A stretch of DNA of 32,442 nt from Zoogloea oleivorans (GTDB lineage: Bacteria > Pseudomonadota > Gammaproteobacteria > Burkholderiales > Rhodocyclaceae), in contig NZ_SDKK01000034.1 of the NCBI RefSeq assembly GCF_008107625.1, positions 1 to 32,442 on the forward strand. Reading direction: 5' to 3'. Of the stretch, positions 24,205 to 32,442 are shown one piece after another. The notes under the pieces are model-generated. The model was not told the DNA's origin. It made no database searches and worked only from the letters and a program-made list of their open reading frames with translations. Both the position numbers and the translations under genes were made by a program. Each line of letters starts with the position of its first letter. Position 1 is the stretch's first letter.

Positions 24205-25415
24205 TTTTACGCTGGCTCCTGCCGGTGGGAACGGAGCCTTCGATACGCCCTGTGCTCGTCGGGCGTGCCCTGCGCGCCTTCGCTGACGGCTACATGGCAA
24301 TCCTTTTGCCGGTCTATTTGTTGGCCCTGGGCTTCGGCACCTGGGAGGTGGGGTTGATCGCCAGTGCCACCTTGCTCGGCTCCGCTGCGGCGACCCTGGC
24401 AGTCGGGGCGTGGGGGCACCGCGTTCACCACCGAAGTCTGTTGCTTGGCGCGGCGGTGCTGATGGCGGCGACCGGATTTGCCTTTGCCCTTGGGTCGAGC
24501 TTCTGGCCGCTGCTCCTGATTGCTTTCGTCGGCACGCTCAACCCAAGTTCCGGCGATGTCAGCGTGTTCCTGCCGCTGGAGCATACCCGCCTGGCTGAAG
24601 CCGCCCACGGGGAGGCGCGTACGGGTCTGTTCGCCCGCTACAGCCTGCTCGGTGCCCTGTTCGCGGCACTGGGCGCCTTGGCGGCAGGCGTGCCAGATCG
24701 ACTTGTGCTGCTCGCCGACCTGACTCGCCTTGATGCGTTGCGCGCGATGTTCGCGTTGTATGGCCTGGTCGGCGCCATGGTGTGGCTTCTCTATCGGCGC
24801 CTGCCCGAGCCACAGGCCGATGAGGAACGGGTGCCGCCCAAACCGCTTGGGCCGTCCCGCGGCATTGTGCTGCGGCTCGCCGCCTTGTTTTCGGTGGATT
24901 CCTTCGCCGGTGGGCTGGTGGTCAATTCATTGCTGGCCCTGTGGTTGTTCCAGCGCTTCGAGCTGTCCCTGGGGGCTGCCGGGATGTTCTTCCTATGGTC
25001 CGGGCTGCTGGGCGCGGCTTCGCAACTGGCGGCGCCCCGGCTGGCCAGGCGGATCGGCTTGGTCAACACGATGGTGTTCACCCACATCCCGGCCAGCCTG
25101 TGCCTGATCGCCGCCGCCTTTGCGCCGCGCATGGAGTGGGCGCTCGGTTTGCTGCTGCTGCGCTCGCTCATGTCCCAGATGGACGTACCGGCCCGAAGCG
25201 CCTTCGTGATGGCCGTGGTGACGCCGGGAGAGAGAGCTGCCGCCGCCAGTTTCACTACCGTACCACGCAGCCTCGCCTCAGCAGTTAGCCCGGCGCTGGG
25301 GGGCGCACTCTTTGCCACCGGCTGGCTGGCCGTACCACTGGTGGCCTGTGGCGTACTCAAAATTGCTTACGATCTGGCGTTGTGGCGAGCGTTTCGCGAA
25401 ATCGATACCCAATGA
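24201..25415 (+). CDS. MFS transporter of the chromate operon
   Basis: 404-residue major facilitator with about 12 hydrophobic helices and a polar central loop (RRLPEPQADEERVPPKPLGP). The start is GTG 24201, overlapping the previous stop as GTGA. The upstream extension to 23937 lies within the ChrB-like gene. RPVLVGRALRAFADGYMAILLP is the first helix region. The substrate is unknown. Coupling to the chr genes suggests export of chromate, a reduced or complexed chromium species, or a stress metabolite, but that is inference only. Confidence 0.85.
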   Translation: MILRWLLPVGTEPSIRPVLVGRALRAFADGYMAILLPVYLLALGFGTWEVGLIASATLLGSAAATLAVGAWGHRVHHRSLLLGAAVLMAATGFAFALGSSFWPLLLIAFVGTLNPSSGDVSVFLPLEHTRLAEAAHGEARTGLFARYSLLGALFAALGALAAGVPDRLVLLADLTRLDALRAMFALYGLVGAMVWLLYRRLPEPQADEERVPPKPLGPSRGIVLRLAALFSVDSFAGGLVVNSLLALWLFQRFELSLGAAGMFFLWSGLLGAASQLAAPRLARRIGLVNTMVFTHIPASLCLIAAAFAPRMEWALGLLLLRSLMSQMDVPARSAFVMAVVTPGERAAAASFTTVPRSLASAVSPALGGALFATGWLAVPLVACGVLKIAYDLALWRAFREIDTQ

Positions 25416-25526
25416 CTCAGGCTGCAATCCGTGCCCAACACGCCGTTCGGCAGCACCTCGTTACAATAGCGCCCGTCCCAACTCCAAAGCCGCACGTCTT
25501 TTCAAGAACGTAGGGCGGCTTGCCTC

Positions 25527-26843
25527 ATGGATTTAGCTCTAGTTTTTCTGCTTATTGTCATCAATGGCATTTTTGCCATGTCCGAGATCGCCGTGGTCTC
25601 GTCCCGCAAGTCCCGGCTTCAAAATCTGGCTGACGACGGCAGTCTGGGTGCCCAGGCGGCTCTCTCGCTGCACCACGAACCGTCGAGCTTTCTGTCCACC
25701 ATTCAGGTCGGCATCACCCTGGTCGGCATCCTGAACGGTGCAATCGGTGAAGCGGCGGTGGCTGACCCGCTGGCTGCCTGGTTGGTCGGCATTCCTCTGC
25801 TGGAGCCCTACGCAAAGGGTATCGCCCTGACGGTTACCGTGGTTGGCCTGACCTATTTCTCGGTGGTGGTGGGCGAACTGGTACCCAAGCGCCTTGCCTT
25901 GCTGGCTCCCGAGGGCATTGCCTCGCTGGTGGCCCGGCCGATGATGATCCTGGCCCGGATCACCCATCCGCTGGTGGTCATCCTGTCCAGTTCCTGCTCG
26001 GGCATCCTGCGGCTCCTGGGCGCCAAGCGCAAGGACGAGCCACCGGTGACCGACGACGAGATCAAGGTGTTGATGGAGCAAGGCGCCGAGGCCGGCGTTT
26101 TCCATGAGAGCGAGCAGGAAATCGTCTCCAATGTGCTGCGTCTGGACGAACAGCGCATCTCGTCCATCATGACCCCGCGCCGTGACATGCTGGTCATCGA
26201 TCTGGATGAAGACGAGGAAACCGTCTGGCAGCGCATCATCGAGACCGAATACTCGCGGCTGGTGGTGTGCCGTGGTGGTCTGGACCATGTTCTGGGGGTC
26301 CTTCAGACCGGCGATCTGCTCAAGAAAGTGCTTCCGGGTCATGGAATCACGACGGCCGATGTGGAGTCGATGCTTCGCCCGCCACTTTACGTCCCTGAGT
26401 CCGTCACCACTACGCAGCTTCTCGAAAGCTTCCGTCGGGCACGCCTCCAGTTCGCGCTGATCATCAACGAGTATGGGGATGTGCAGGGCCTGGTGACGCT
26501 GACCGACGTGCTGGCCGCCATCGTCGGCGAACTGTCGGTGCCTGAGGCCCCGGAGGATCGCGACATGCTGCAACGGGAGGACGGCTCCTGGCTGATGGAT
26601 GGGGATGTGGGTGTCGAACGCCTGAAGTCAGTTCTCGATATCGTCGACGATCTGCCGGGCGAGGATGAGCACTCCTTCCACACACTGGGCGGTTTCATCA
26701 TGCATGCCCTTGGCCGTGTCCCCGCGCCAACCGATCACTTCGAGGTGCTTGGCTGGCGTTTTGAGGTCATGGACATGGATCGCAACCGAGTGGACAAGGT
26801 GCTGGTGTCTGCTTCAATGCCATCTGCGACCTCAATACACTAG
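25527..26843 (+). CDS. CNNM/CBS-domain membrane protein (CorC/HlyC family)
   Basis: 438 residues. The N-terminal CNNM (DUF21) membrane domain covers about 1-165 with VINGIFAMSEIAVVSSRKSR and VVGELVPKRLAL. A CBS pair spans about 205-335 (SIMTPRRDM and the later INEYGDVQGLVTLTDVLAAI). The C-terminal CorC_HlyC domain spans about 345-430 (DGSWLMDGDVGVERL). Family members transport or regulate Mg2+ and Co2+, and some give metal tolerance; the haemolysin label is historical. It begins 111 bases after the MFS gene with TACAAT near 25463 as a possible -10, so it may have its own promoter. It ends 10 bases from the convergent EamA gene. Confidence 0.92.
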   Translation: MDLALVFLLIVINGIFAMSEIAVVSSRKSRLQNLADDGSLGAQAALSLHHEPSSFLSTIQVGITLVGILNGAIGEAAVADPLAAWLVGIPLLEPYAKGIALTVTVVGLTYFSVVVGELVPKRLALLAPEGIASLVARPMMILARITHPLVVILSSSCSGILRLLGAKRKDEPPVTDDEIKVLMEQGAEAGVFHESEQEIVSNVLRLDEQRISSIMTPRRDMLVIDLDEDEETVWQRIIETEYSRLVVCRGGLDHVLGVLQTGDLLKKVLPGHGITTADVESMLRPPLYVPESVTTTQLLESFRRARLQFALIINEYGDVQGLVTLTDVLAAIVGELSVPEAPEDRDMLQREDGSWLMDGDVGVERLKSVLDIVDDLPGEDEHSFHTLGGFIMHALGRVPAPTDHFEVLGWRFEVMDMDRNRVDKVLVSASMPSATSIH

Positions 26844-26853
26844 CTCCGCAGGC

Positions 26854-27903
26854 TCAATGTCCATGCCGGTGATGGATGTCCGGAAAATGATCATGGTTGT
26901 GATTTAGCGGTATGTGGTGATGGGGATGGGTATGCGGCTCCCGCCCATCCCACGCCGGAGTGTGGCTGTGTTGATGGTGTTCGTCGTGAATATGCGCGTG
27001 GCTATGGTCCAGCGGCTCATGCACATGCCCGTGCTCATGAGTCTCGGTCAAATGCAACCATACGCCAACACTCATCAGAACCGCGGCAATCCAGAACGGT
27101 GGTGGAGTCGGCTCTCCCAGCAGTGCAATGCTCACGGCCGCACCGACGAACGGCGCGGTGGAGAAATAGGCGCCGGTCCGGGATGTGCCCAGTTCCCGTA
27201 GCGCCCGCACGAAAAACACCAGGCTCAGACCGTATCCCAGCAAACCGACACTCATCGTCATGCCGGCCAGCGGCCAGGCTGGCAGGGCCTGGCCAAGAAC
27301 GAGGGCCAGCCCCAGATTGACGGCCCCCGCCACCAGTCCTTTCGCGCTGGCAATGAACAACGCATCGGACGCAGACACCTTGCGGGTCAGGTTGTTGTCG
27401 ATGGCCCAGCACAGACAGGCGCCCATGATCGCAGCCGGGCCGATCCAGTCACCCCGGCCAGCCTCTCCGTTCTGCCAGGAAAGCGCAATGCCACCGGCGA
27501 CAATGAATCCCATGCCGGCAACAATCCGACGTCCGGCGTGCTCCCGGAACACAAGCCAGGCCAGCACCGCGGTCAGCACGGCTTCGAGGTTGAGCAACAG
27601 CGAAGCGGTACCTGCGCCTGTTCTGCCAAGCCCGACAACGAGCAGCAATGGGCCGAGCACACCGCCGAAGCCGATGGCGCCTCCAAACCAGCGCCAATCT
27701 GCACCCGACAGTCCACTCGCCTGCCAGCCCCGATCCCGCAGTAGCCGAGCCACGGCAAGGCCCAGGCCGCTGCCCAGGTAGAGCAATCCGGCCAGCACCA
27801 GGGCTGAGCCGTCGCCGATCAGGAGCTTGACGAACGGCGTGCTGGCGCCGAACAGGGCCGCGGCCAGCAGGGCCAGCCAGACGGCGGGCGTCGTGGTGCT
27901 CAT
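26854..27903 (-). CDS. EamA/DMT-family transporter with histidine-rich tail
   Basis: 349 residues. About 1-285 form the ten-helix drug/metabolite transporter fold with two EamA repeats: LAALLAAALFGASTPFVKLL starts repeat one, AIMGACLCWAIDNNLTRKV repeat two. Residues 289-349 are a hydrophilic tail with 24 His in 61 residues, mostly as His-x-His, plus Asp and Glu. Such tails bind Zn2+, Ni2+ or Co2+ in known metal transporters. The ATG overlaps the stop of the RND pump gene by four bases (27900-27903), so it belongs to the efflux operon. A role in metal export or sensing is inferred; DMT proteins more often carry organic metabolites. Confidence 0.85.
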   Translation of the reverse strand: MSTTTPAVWLALLAAALFGASTPFVKLLIGDGSALVLAGLLYLGSGLGLAVARLLRDRGWQASGLSGADWRWFGGAIGFGGVLGPLLLVVGLGRTGAGTASLLLNLEAVLTAVLAWLVFREHAGRRIVAGMGFIVAGGIALSWQNGEAGRGDWIGPAAIMGACLCWAIDNNLTRKVSASDALFIASAKGLVAGAVNLGLALVLGQALPAWPLAGMTMSVGLLGYGLSLVFFVRALRELGTSRTGAYFSTAPFVGAAVSIALLGEPTPPPFWIAAVLMSVGVWLHLTETHEHGHVHEPLDHSHAHIHDEHHQHSHTPAWDGREPHTHPHHHIPLNHNHDHFPDIHHRHGH

Positions 27904-30900
27904 ACGACATCCTTGCGTTGCAGGGGTGAAGCTGGGCCTTGCTCCAGGCGCTTGTGGATGGCGCCGAAGCGCAGGTACAGCGCGGGCACGACGATCATGT
28001 TGAGCAGCGTCGAGCTGCCCAGCCCGAACAGGATGACGATGGCCATCGGCGACTGGATCTCGCTGCCCGGCTGCCCGGCGGCCAAGGCCAGGGGCACCAG
28101 CGCCAGACCAGCAGCCAGGGCCGTCATCAGAATGGGCACCAGGCGCTCCTCGGCACCGCGCCTGACGGCTTCGGTGGCATCGCCAACCCCTTCGTGCTCC
28201 ACCAGGTGATGGATGTGGGCGATCATCATCACGCCGTTGCGGGTGACGATGCCGAACAGCGTGATGAAGCCGATGATCGACGCCACCGACAGCACGCCAC
28301 CGGCGGCGAACACCCCGATCACGCCACCGATGATGGCCAGCGGCAGGTTGAGCATCACCAGCAGCGCATCCCGGGCAGTGCGGAAAGCGACGAAGAGCAG
28401 CAGGAAGATGCCCACGATGACGCCCACGCCCAGGAACAGCAGTGTCCGGCCGGCCTCTTCGGCGCTCTCGAACTGGCCACCGTACTCCACGTGGTAGCCC
28501 GCAGGCAGCTTGACCTGGGCCGCGACATTGCGCCGGATGTCGTCCACCACGCTCGCCAGATCCCGCCCGGCCACATTGGCCATCACGACCATCTTGCGCT
28601 GCACGTTTTCACGCGTGATGTAGTACGGCGCCCGGTCATTGCGAATATCGGCCAGGGCCGAAAGCGGGATGCGCGCTCCGCTGGCCGTGGTGACCAGCGT
28701 AGAGCGGATCGCATCGATATTGGCCTTCGCCGAAGGATCGAAGCGCACCGCCAGATCGTAGCTGGCCTGGCCTTGCTGGACACGGCTCACCGCCATCCCG
28801 GAAAAGGCCATCTCGACGGTTTCCGCCACCTGCCGGATGGACAGGCCATGACGGGCCAGGGCATCCCGCCGAAAGCGCAGGGTGAGGAAGGGAATATCGC
28901 CCTGCTGCTCGTCCGAAACATCGACCGCACCGTCAACCGTCTGCACCAGAGCCTTGATTTCGCCGGTCAGGCGACGCAGCTCAGGCAGCTCGGGGCCGAA
29001 TATCTTCACCGCGATGTTCGAGCGGTTGCCCGAAAGCATGTGGTCGATGCGGTGGGAAATCGGCTGACCGATGACGATCTGGGTACCCGGGATGCTGGCG
29101 AGGTCGGCCCGTAGCGCGGCCAGAAAGGCTTCCTTGCTGCGCTCCCGCATCTTCAAAGTCACTTCCATTTCCGACGCAGACACGTCCATCGCGTGCGGAT
29201 CGCCCTCGGCCCGGCCGGTTCGACGGGCGGTAGCGACCACTTCAGGATGGGACAGCAGGATCTGCTCGACCTGTTGGCCCAGGCGATCGGACTCCTCCAG
29301 CGCGGTGCCCGGCAGCGTGGCGGTACTGACCGTCAGCGTCCCTTCGTTGAAATCCGGCAAAAAGGCCCGGCCTGCGAAGCTCAATGCAACCAGGGATGCC
29401 ACCAAGGCAAGCACACTGACCAGCGTCACCCCCTTCCAGCGGGTCAGCGTTGCGTCCAGCACGCGCCGGTAGCCGCCCTTGATGGCATGCAGAAAGCGCG
29501 GCTCCACGTTCTGGCGGACGATCTTCGAGCGTGGCAGGACAAGCGCCGCCAGTACCGGCGTAACGGTGATCGCCACCAGCAGCGAAGCGGCAAGGGAGAC
29601 AACGTAAGCAAAGCCCAGCGGCACCATCAGCCGGCCTTCCACACCGGAGAGGAAGAAGAGCGGCATGAACACCAGCATGATGATCAGGGTTGCAAACACG
29701 ATGGAGCCCTGGATCTCCCGGGTGGCATCGAAAACCACCTGCAGAACGGTGTGCTGTTCGCTTTCGGGCTGGGCCAGGTTCTCCCGCAGACGCCGGACGA
29801 TGTTCTCCACCACGATGATGGCGTCGTCCACCAGGGCACCGAGGGCAATCGCCATGCCGCCCAGGGTCATGGTGTTGATGGTGGCCCCGAGTGCCTTCAT
29901 CGACAGGATGGCAGCGACCAGCGACAGGGGGATGGCCACCAGGGTGATCAGCGTGGCGCGAGCCGACAGCAGGAAGGCGAAGACGATGGCAACGACCAGG
30001 ATGGCCCCGTCGCGCAGGGCGACGAGGAGGTTGTCGATCGAGGTGCCGATGAAATCCGCCTGGCGGAAGATGTGGCGCTCGATTTTCATGCCTGCCGGCA
30101 GGCCTGCCTGGATGTCCGCCAGGGTGCGGTCAAGCCGATCGGTCAGCTCCAGCGTATTGGCCCCGGGTTGCTTCTGGATGCCCAGCACCACCGCCGGCTT
30201 GCCGTTATGGGAGCCAACACCACGCTTTGGCGCAGCCCCGATGCCGACTTCGGCGACGTGACGGATCAAGACCGGCTGCCCATCGCGGACGGTAATGACC
30301 GTTTCCGCAATATCGTCCAGCACGACAATCCGGCCCTGGCCCTGGATCAGGTACTCCTGGCCCGCCTCCACGTAGAAGCCGGCTGAGGCGTTCTGGTTGG
30401 ACTCGCGTAGCGCTAGTACCACTTCGTCGAGCGTCAGCTTGTAGGCGGCCAGACGCTCGGGCTTCACCGTCACCTGGAACTGCTGGGTGTCACCACCGAT
30501 AGGCAGCACTTCAGCGACCCCGGGGACGGCCAGAATCCGCCGCTTGAGCACCTGCTCTGCGACGTTCTTCAGGGTCAGACCATTGTGTTTGTCGGAAACC
30601 AATGCAATGAAAAGGATCTCCCCCATGATCGATGCGGCGGGCGTCATCGCCGGCGCCGGGATATCCGGCGGCAAGGTGGCACGGGCCAGTTGCAGGCGTT
30701 CGGCCACCACCTGGCGAGCCCGGTAGAGGTCGGTGCCCCACTCGAACTCGACGGTCACCACCGACAGGCCGATCTTGGTGGCCGAGCGTACCCGACGCAC
30801 ACCGGGGGCACCGTTGAGTGCGGTTTCGATGGGAAAGGTGACCAGGTTCTCCACGTCCGTCGGCGCCATGCCGTGCGCCTCGGTGACGACCGTTACCGCC

Positions 30901-31034
30901 GGTGCGGTGAGATCCGGAAAAACGTCCACCGGTGTGCGGGCAGCCTGCCAGCCCCCCCAGGCCAGCAGCAATACGCCGGCCAGCACGACAAAAAGCTTGT
31001 TGCGGAGCGACCACGCAATGATGTGTCCGATCAT
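27900..31034 (-). CDS. Heavy-metal efflux RND pump (CzcA/CusA family)
   Basis: 1044-residue inner-membrane proton-driven pump of the HME-RND family. The N-terminal helix and TPVDVFPDLTAPAVTVVTEA are typical of CzcA/CusA proteins. The fourth-helix motif is ALVDDAIIVVENIVRRLREN, with Asp403, Asp404 and Glu410. CzcA has DGAVVIVEN and CusA has DAAIVMIEN at this place (from memory), so metal specificity is not directly readable; it looks closer to less-studied HME groups with a DDA motif. Porter domains and the second transmembrane half are complete. The start lies 12 bases after the membrane fusion protein stop. Confidence 0.93.
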   Translation of the reverse strand: MIGHIIAWSLRNKLFVVLAGVLLLAWGGWQAARTPVDVFPDLTAPAVTVVTEAHGMAPTDVENLVTFPIETALNGAPGVRRVRSATKIGLSVVTVEFEWGTDLYRARQVVAERLQLARATLPPDIPAPAMTPAASIMGEILFIALVSDKHNGLTLKNVAEQVLKRRILAVPGVAEVLPIGGDTQQFQVTVKPERLAAYKLTLDEVVLALRESNQNASAGFYVEAGQEYLIQGQGRIVVLDDIAETVITVRDGQPVLIRHVAEVGIGAAPKRGVGSHNGKPAVVLGIQKQPGANTLELTDRLDRTLADIQAGLPAGMKIERHIFRQADFIGTSIDNLLVALRDGAILVVAIVFAFLLSARATLITLVAIPLSLVAAILSMKALGATINTMTLGGMAIALGALVDDAIIVVENIVRRLRENLAQPESEQHTVLQVVFDATREIQGSIVFATLIIMLVFMPLFFLSGVEGRLMVPLGFAYVVSLAASLLVAITVTPVLAALVLPRSKIVRQNVEPRFLHAIKGGYRRVLDATLTRWKGVTLVSVLALVASLVALSFAGRAFLPDFNEGTLTVSTATLPGTALEESDRLGQQVEQILLSHPEVVATARRTGRAEGDPHAMDVSASEMEVTLKMRERSKEAFLAALRADLASIPGTQIVIGQPISHRIDHMLSGNRSNIAVKIFGPELPELRRLTGEIKALVQTVDGAVDVSDEQQGDIPFLTLRFRRDALARHGLSIRQVAETVEMAFSGMAVSRVQQGQASYDLAVRFDPSAKANIDAIRSTLVTTASGARIPLSALADIRNDRAPYYITRENVQRKMVVMANVAGRDLASVVDDIRRNVAAQVKLPAGYHVEYGGQFESAEEAGRTLLFLGVGVIVGIFLLLFVAFRTARDALLVMLNLPLAIIGGVIGVFAAGGVLSVASIIGFITLFGIVTRNGVMMIAHIHHLVEHEGVGDATEAVRRGAEERLVPILMTALAAGLALVPLALAAGQPGSEIQSPMAIVILFGLGSSTLLNMIVVPALYLRFGAIHKRLEQGPASPLQRKDVV

Positions 31035-31046
31035 GATCGTGCCCTG

Positions 31047-32442
31047 TCAGTGCGCATGGCCGTGGCCGATTTCACCAGTCTTGGTGGCGGCAAGCTTGAC
31101 CAGATAGGCGCCTCGCGACACCACCCGTTGGCCGGGCTCAAGGCCTTCAACGATTTCCACCCAGTCACCTTCGCGGGTGCCCACCCGTACCGGGCGACGC
31201 TCGAAGGATTCTCCGCCGGTCATTACAAACACATGGGGGACGCCACTCTCGTCGATCACCGCCGAGCCTGGAACAGCGATCACTTCGCGGGCTGCGCCGG
31301 AGTAGACCTCCGCTTTCACCGCCATGCCGACACGCAAGCGTTCATCTGGCAGGGGGAACTCGAAAAGGACCGGCACCGTGCGGGTTGCCGTATCGATGGC
31401 CCCACCCGTGGCGATCAGGCGGCCATTCCTGCCCGGCACGATGTCGAAACTCTTCTCGATGCCTTCCACCCGGAAGCTGGCACCACTCGGCGCAGCGAGC
31501 CGGGCCGATTCCGACTCGGAAACCCGCAGTTCCAGCCACAGCATGCGGCGATCAACGATGTGAAAAAGCAAGCTGCCCTCCTGAGCAAAGGCGCCCGGAG
31601 ACACGCGTACATCGGCAATGATCCCCGAAGCCGGAGCACGCAGGGGTACCCCGCCGGCGCTCCCTCCGTACTGGCCAAGGCGCCCTTGTGCGGCGTCGAG
31701 CTCGGCCCGTGCCGACGCTTCAGCGGCACGGGCGGTGAGCACGCGTTTCTCGGGCACGGCCTCATCCTTGAAGAGCTCTTCCATGCGGGCACGTTCACGT
31801 GCGCTCAGATCAAGCGCCACCCTGGCCTTGCGGGCATTGGCCTGGAGCGATGCCAGATCAGTGTCGCCGCCCAGGCGCGGTGAAAGGTAGGCGAGGATGT
31901 CACCCTTCTTCACGACCTGTCCAAGCTGCGGAAAAGTGCCGGAAGGCTGCACCTGGCCGGACATCGGCGCCGTCAGCAGGGCTTCGCCATCCGGTCGGGC
32001 ACGCAGCGTGCCGGTGGCGGCGATCGCGGGACGGATCGCATGCCGCGTTACTTCGGCAGTAGCGAAATCCACTTTCCACTGCTGTTCCTTGGTGAAACCA
32101 ATGCCGCCCTCCTCGTGCTCCGCAGCAAGCGCATCGGCGCTCTTCCGGTCAGGGTAGATCGTGACGGGGCCGAGGCGATGGCGAACGGTGAAGGCTGCGG
32201 TAACCACCTCAATCTCGAGTTCTCGCTGTCCGGCAAGCCTGGGCTCGGCTTCCGGCCTGAAGATGCCCGACTGGGTTGGCGCGCGGGTGGAAAAGACTTC
32301 ATCCGGCTGGCCACCACCGGAGAGAATCACGCTCACTGTGCCCGTGGCCAGGGCCTTGAAGTCGGCCAGTTGGGTCAGGTGGGCAGCGAAGGCCGACTTC
32401 TCGCCGACAACGAGGCGGGGAAACTCCACGAACAACTCGGTC
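31047..32442 (-). CDS. Membrane fusion protein of the RND pump (5' end outside window)
   Basis: At least 464 residues of a CusB/CzcB-type periplasmic adaptor that links the RND pump to an outer-membrane channel. The frame stays open to the window edge (TELFVEFPRLVVGEKSAFAA), so the true start and signal peptide lie beyond 32442; the TTG at 32435 is not a credible start. In order there is an N-terminal beta domain with EFPRLVVGEKS, a biotinyl-lipoyl-like half (APMSGQVQPSGTFPQLGQ) and the alpha-hairpin (ASLQANARKARVAL...AEASARAELDAA). Then come the second lipoyl half (LRAPASGIIADVRVSPG), the beta-barrel, and a short His tail (GHGHAH). The outer-membrane partner gene is not in the window. Confidence 0.92.
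   Translation of the reverse strand, partial: TELFVEFPRLVVGEKSAFAAHLTQLADFKALATGTVSVILSGGGQPDEVFSTRAPTQSGIFRPEAEPRLAGQRELEIEVVTAAFTVRHRLGPVTIYPDRKSADALAAEHEEGGIGFTKEQQWKVDFATAEVTRHAIRPAIAATGTLRARPDGEALLTAPMSGQVQPSGTFPQLGQVVKKGDILAYLSPRLGGDTDLASLQANARKARVALDLSARERARMEELFKDEAVPEKRVLTARAAEASARAELDAAQGRLGQYGGSAGGVPLRAPASGIIADVRVSPGAFAQEGSLLFHIVDRRMLWLELRVSESESARLAAPSGASFRVEGIEKSFDIVPGRNGRLIATGGAIDTATRTVPVLFEFPLPDERLRVGMAVKAEVYSGAAREVIAVPGSAVIDESGVPHVFVMTGGESFERRPVRVGTREGDWVEIVEGLEPGQRVVSRGAYLVKLAATKTGEIGHGHAH

Noticed and set aside
26843-26900. Bidirectional terminator between the convergent CorC-type and EamA genes
   Set aside because: The gap is only 10 bases and I found no stable stem followed by a T-run on either strand.
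27939-30386. Long plus-strand frames opposite the RND pump gene (391 and 397 codons)
   Set aside because: They are rich in His, Gln, Asp and Gly as expected for the antisense of a high-GC gene. The minus-strand RND protein is unambiguous.
1-32442. CRISPR arrays, tRNA or rRNA genes
   Set aside because: No regularly spaced repeats, tRNA-like T-loop/CCA patterns or rRNA segments were recognised by eye; a dedicated scan was not possible.

Overview
The window looks like accessory DNA of a betaproteobacterium, probably Comamonadaceae (Comamonas, Acidovorax, Polaromonas or Rhodoferax type). The reasons are a dmp/aph-type meta-cleavage operon, IS1071 remnants, and a short dispersed repeat (about 6766-6820) that I know from genomes of this family. 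The host call is inference from gene content only. By eye the window is a mosaic: a catabolic block (1-12.3 kb), a housekeeping-type gene (pyc), a small defence island, and a metal-resistance block.

Catabolic block. The window opens on the terminal inverted repeat of one IS1071-like element (1-19). A glycerol dehydrogenase gene (gldA) follows. Its last codons are replaced by the 3' part of a second IS1071-like tnpA, and that fragment ends in the same terminal repeat at 1842. Directly after it lie the last 24 codons of a phenol hydroxylase reductase gene (dmpP), so the phenol hydroxylase genes appear to have been removed. The lower pathway is intact: dmpQ (ferredoxin), dmpB (catechol 2,3-dioxygenase), a GlcG/HbpS-like gene, dmpC, a beta-class GST, dmpD, dmpE, a membrane-anchored ABM-domain gene, an SDR gene, then dmpF, dmpG, dmpH and dmpI. 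Together these convert catechol to pyruvate and acetyl-CoA. A strong intrinsic terminator follows dmpI. The next gene, pyc, could carboxylate the pyruvate to oxaloacetate.

Defence island. About 0.5 kb without genes and a 5' scrap of an IS5-type element lead to two abutting minus-strand genes, an AAA+ ATPase and a subtilisin-type protease. This is the architecture of IetAS, reported as a plasmid-stability pair and later as an anti-phage system. A good sigma70-type promoter precedes the ATPase gene.

Metal block. Divergent from ietA is a tightly coupled chromate cluster: chrB, chrA, a Tat-type Fe/Mn superoxide dismutase, a small exported protein, a stand-alone ChrB C-terminal-domain protein and an MFS transporter. 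Most junctions are 4-base overlaps, with TTG or GTG starts in two cases. A CorC/HlyC-type membrane protein gene follows. Convergent to it is a minus-strand heavy-metal efflux operon: a membrane fusion protein gene (cut by the window end), an HME-RND pump and a DMT/EamA transporter with a 61-residue tail containing 24 histidines.

No tRNA, rRNA or CRISPR array was seen.
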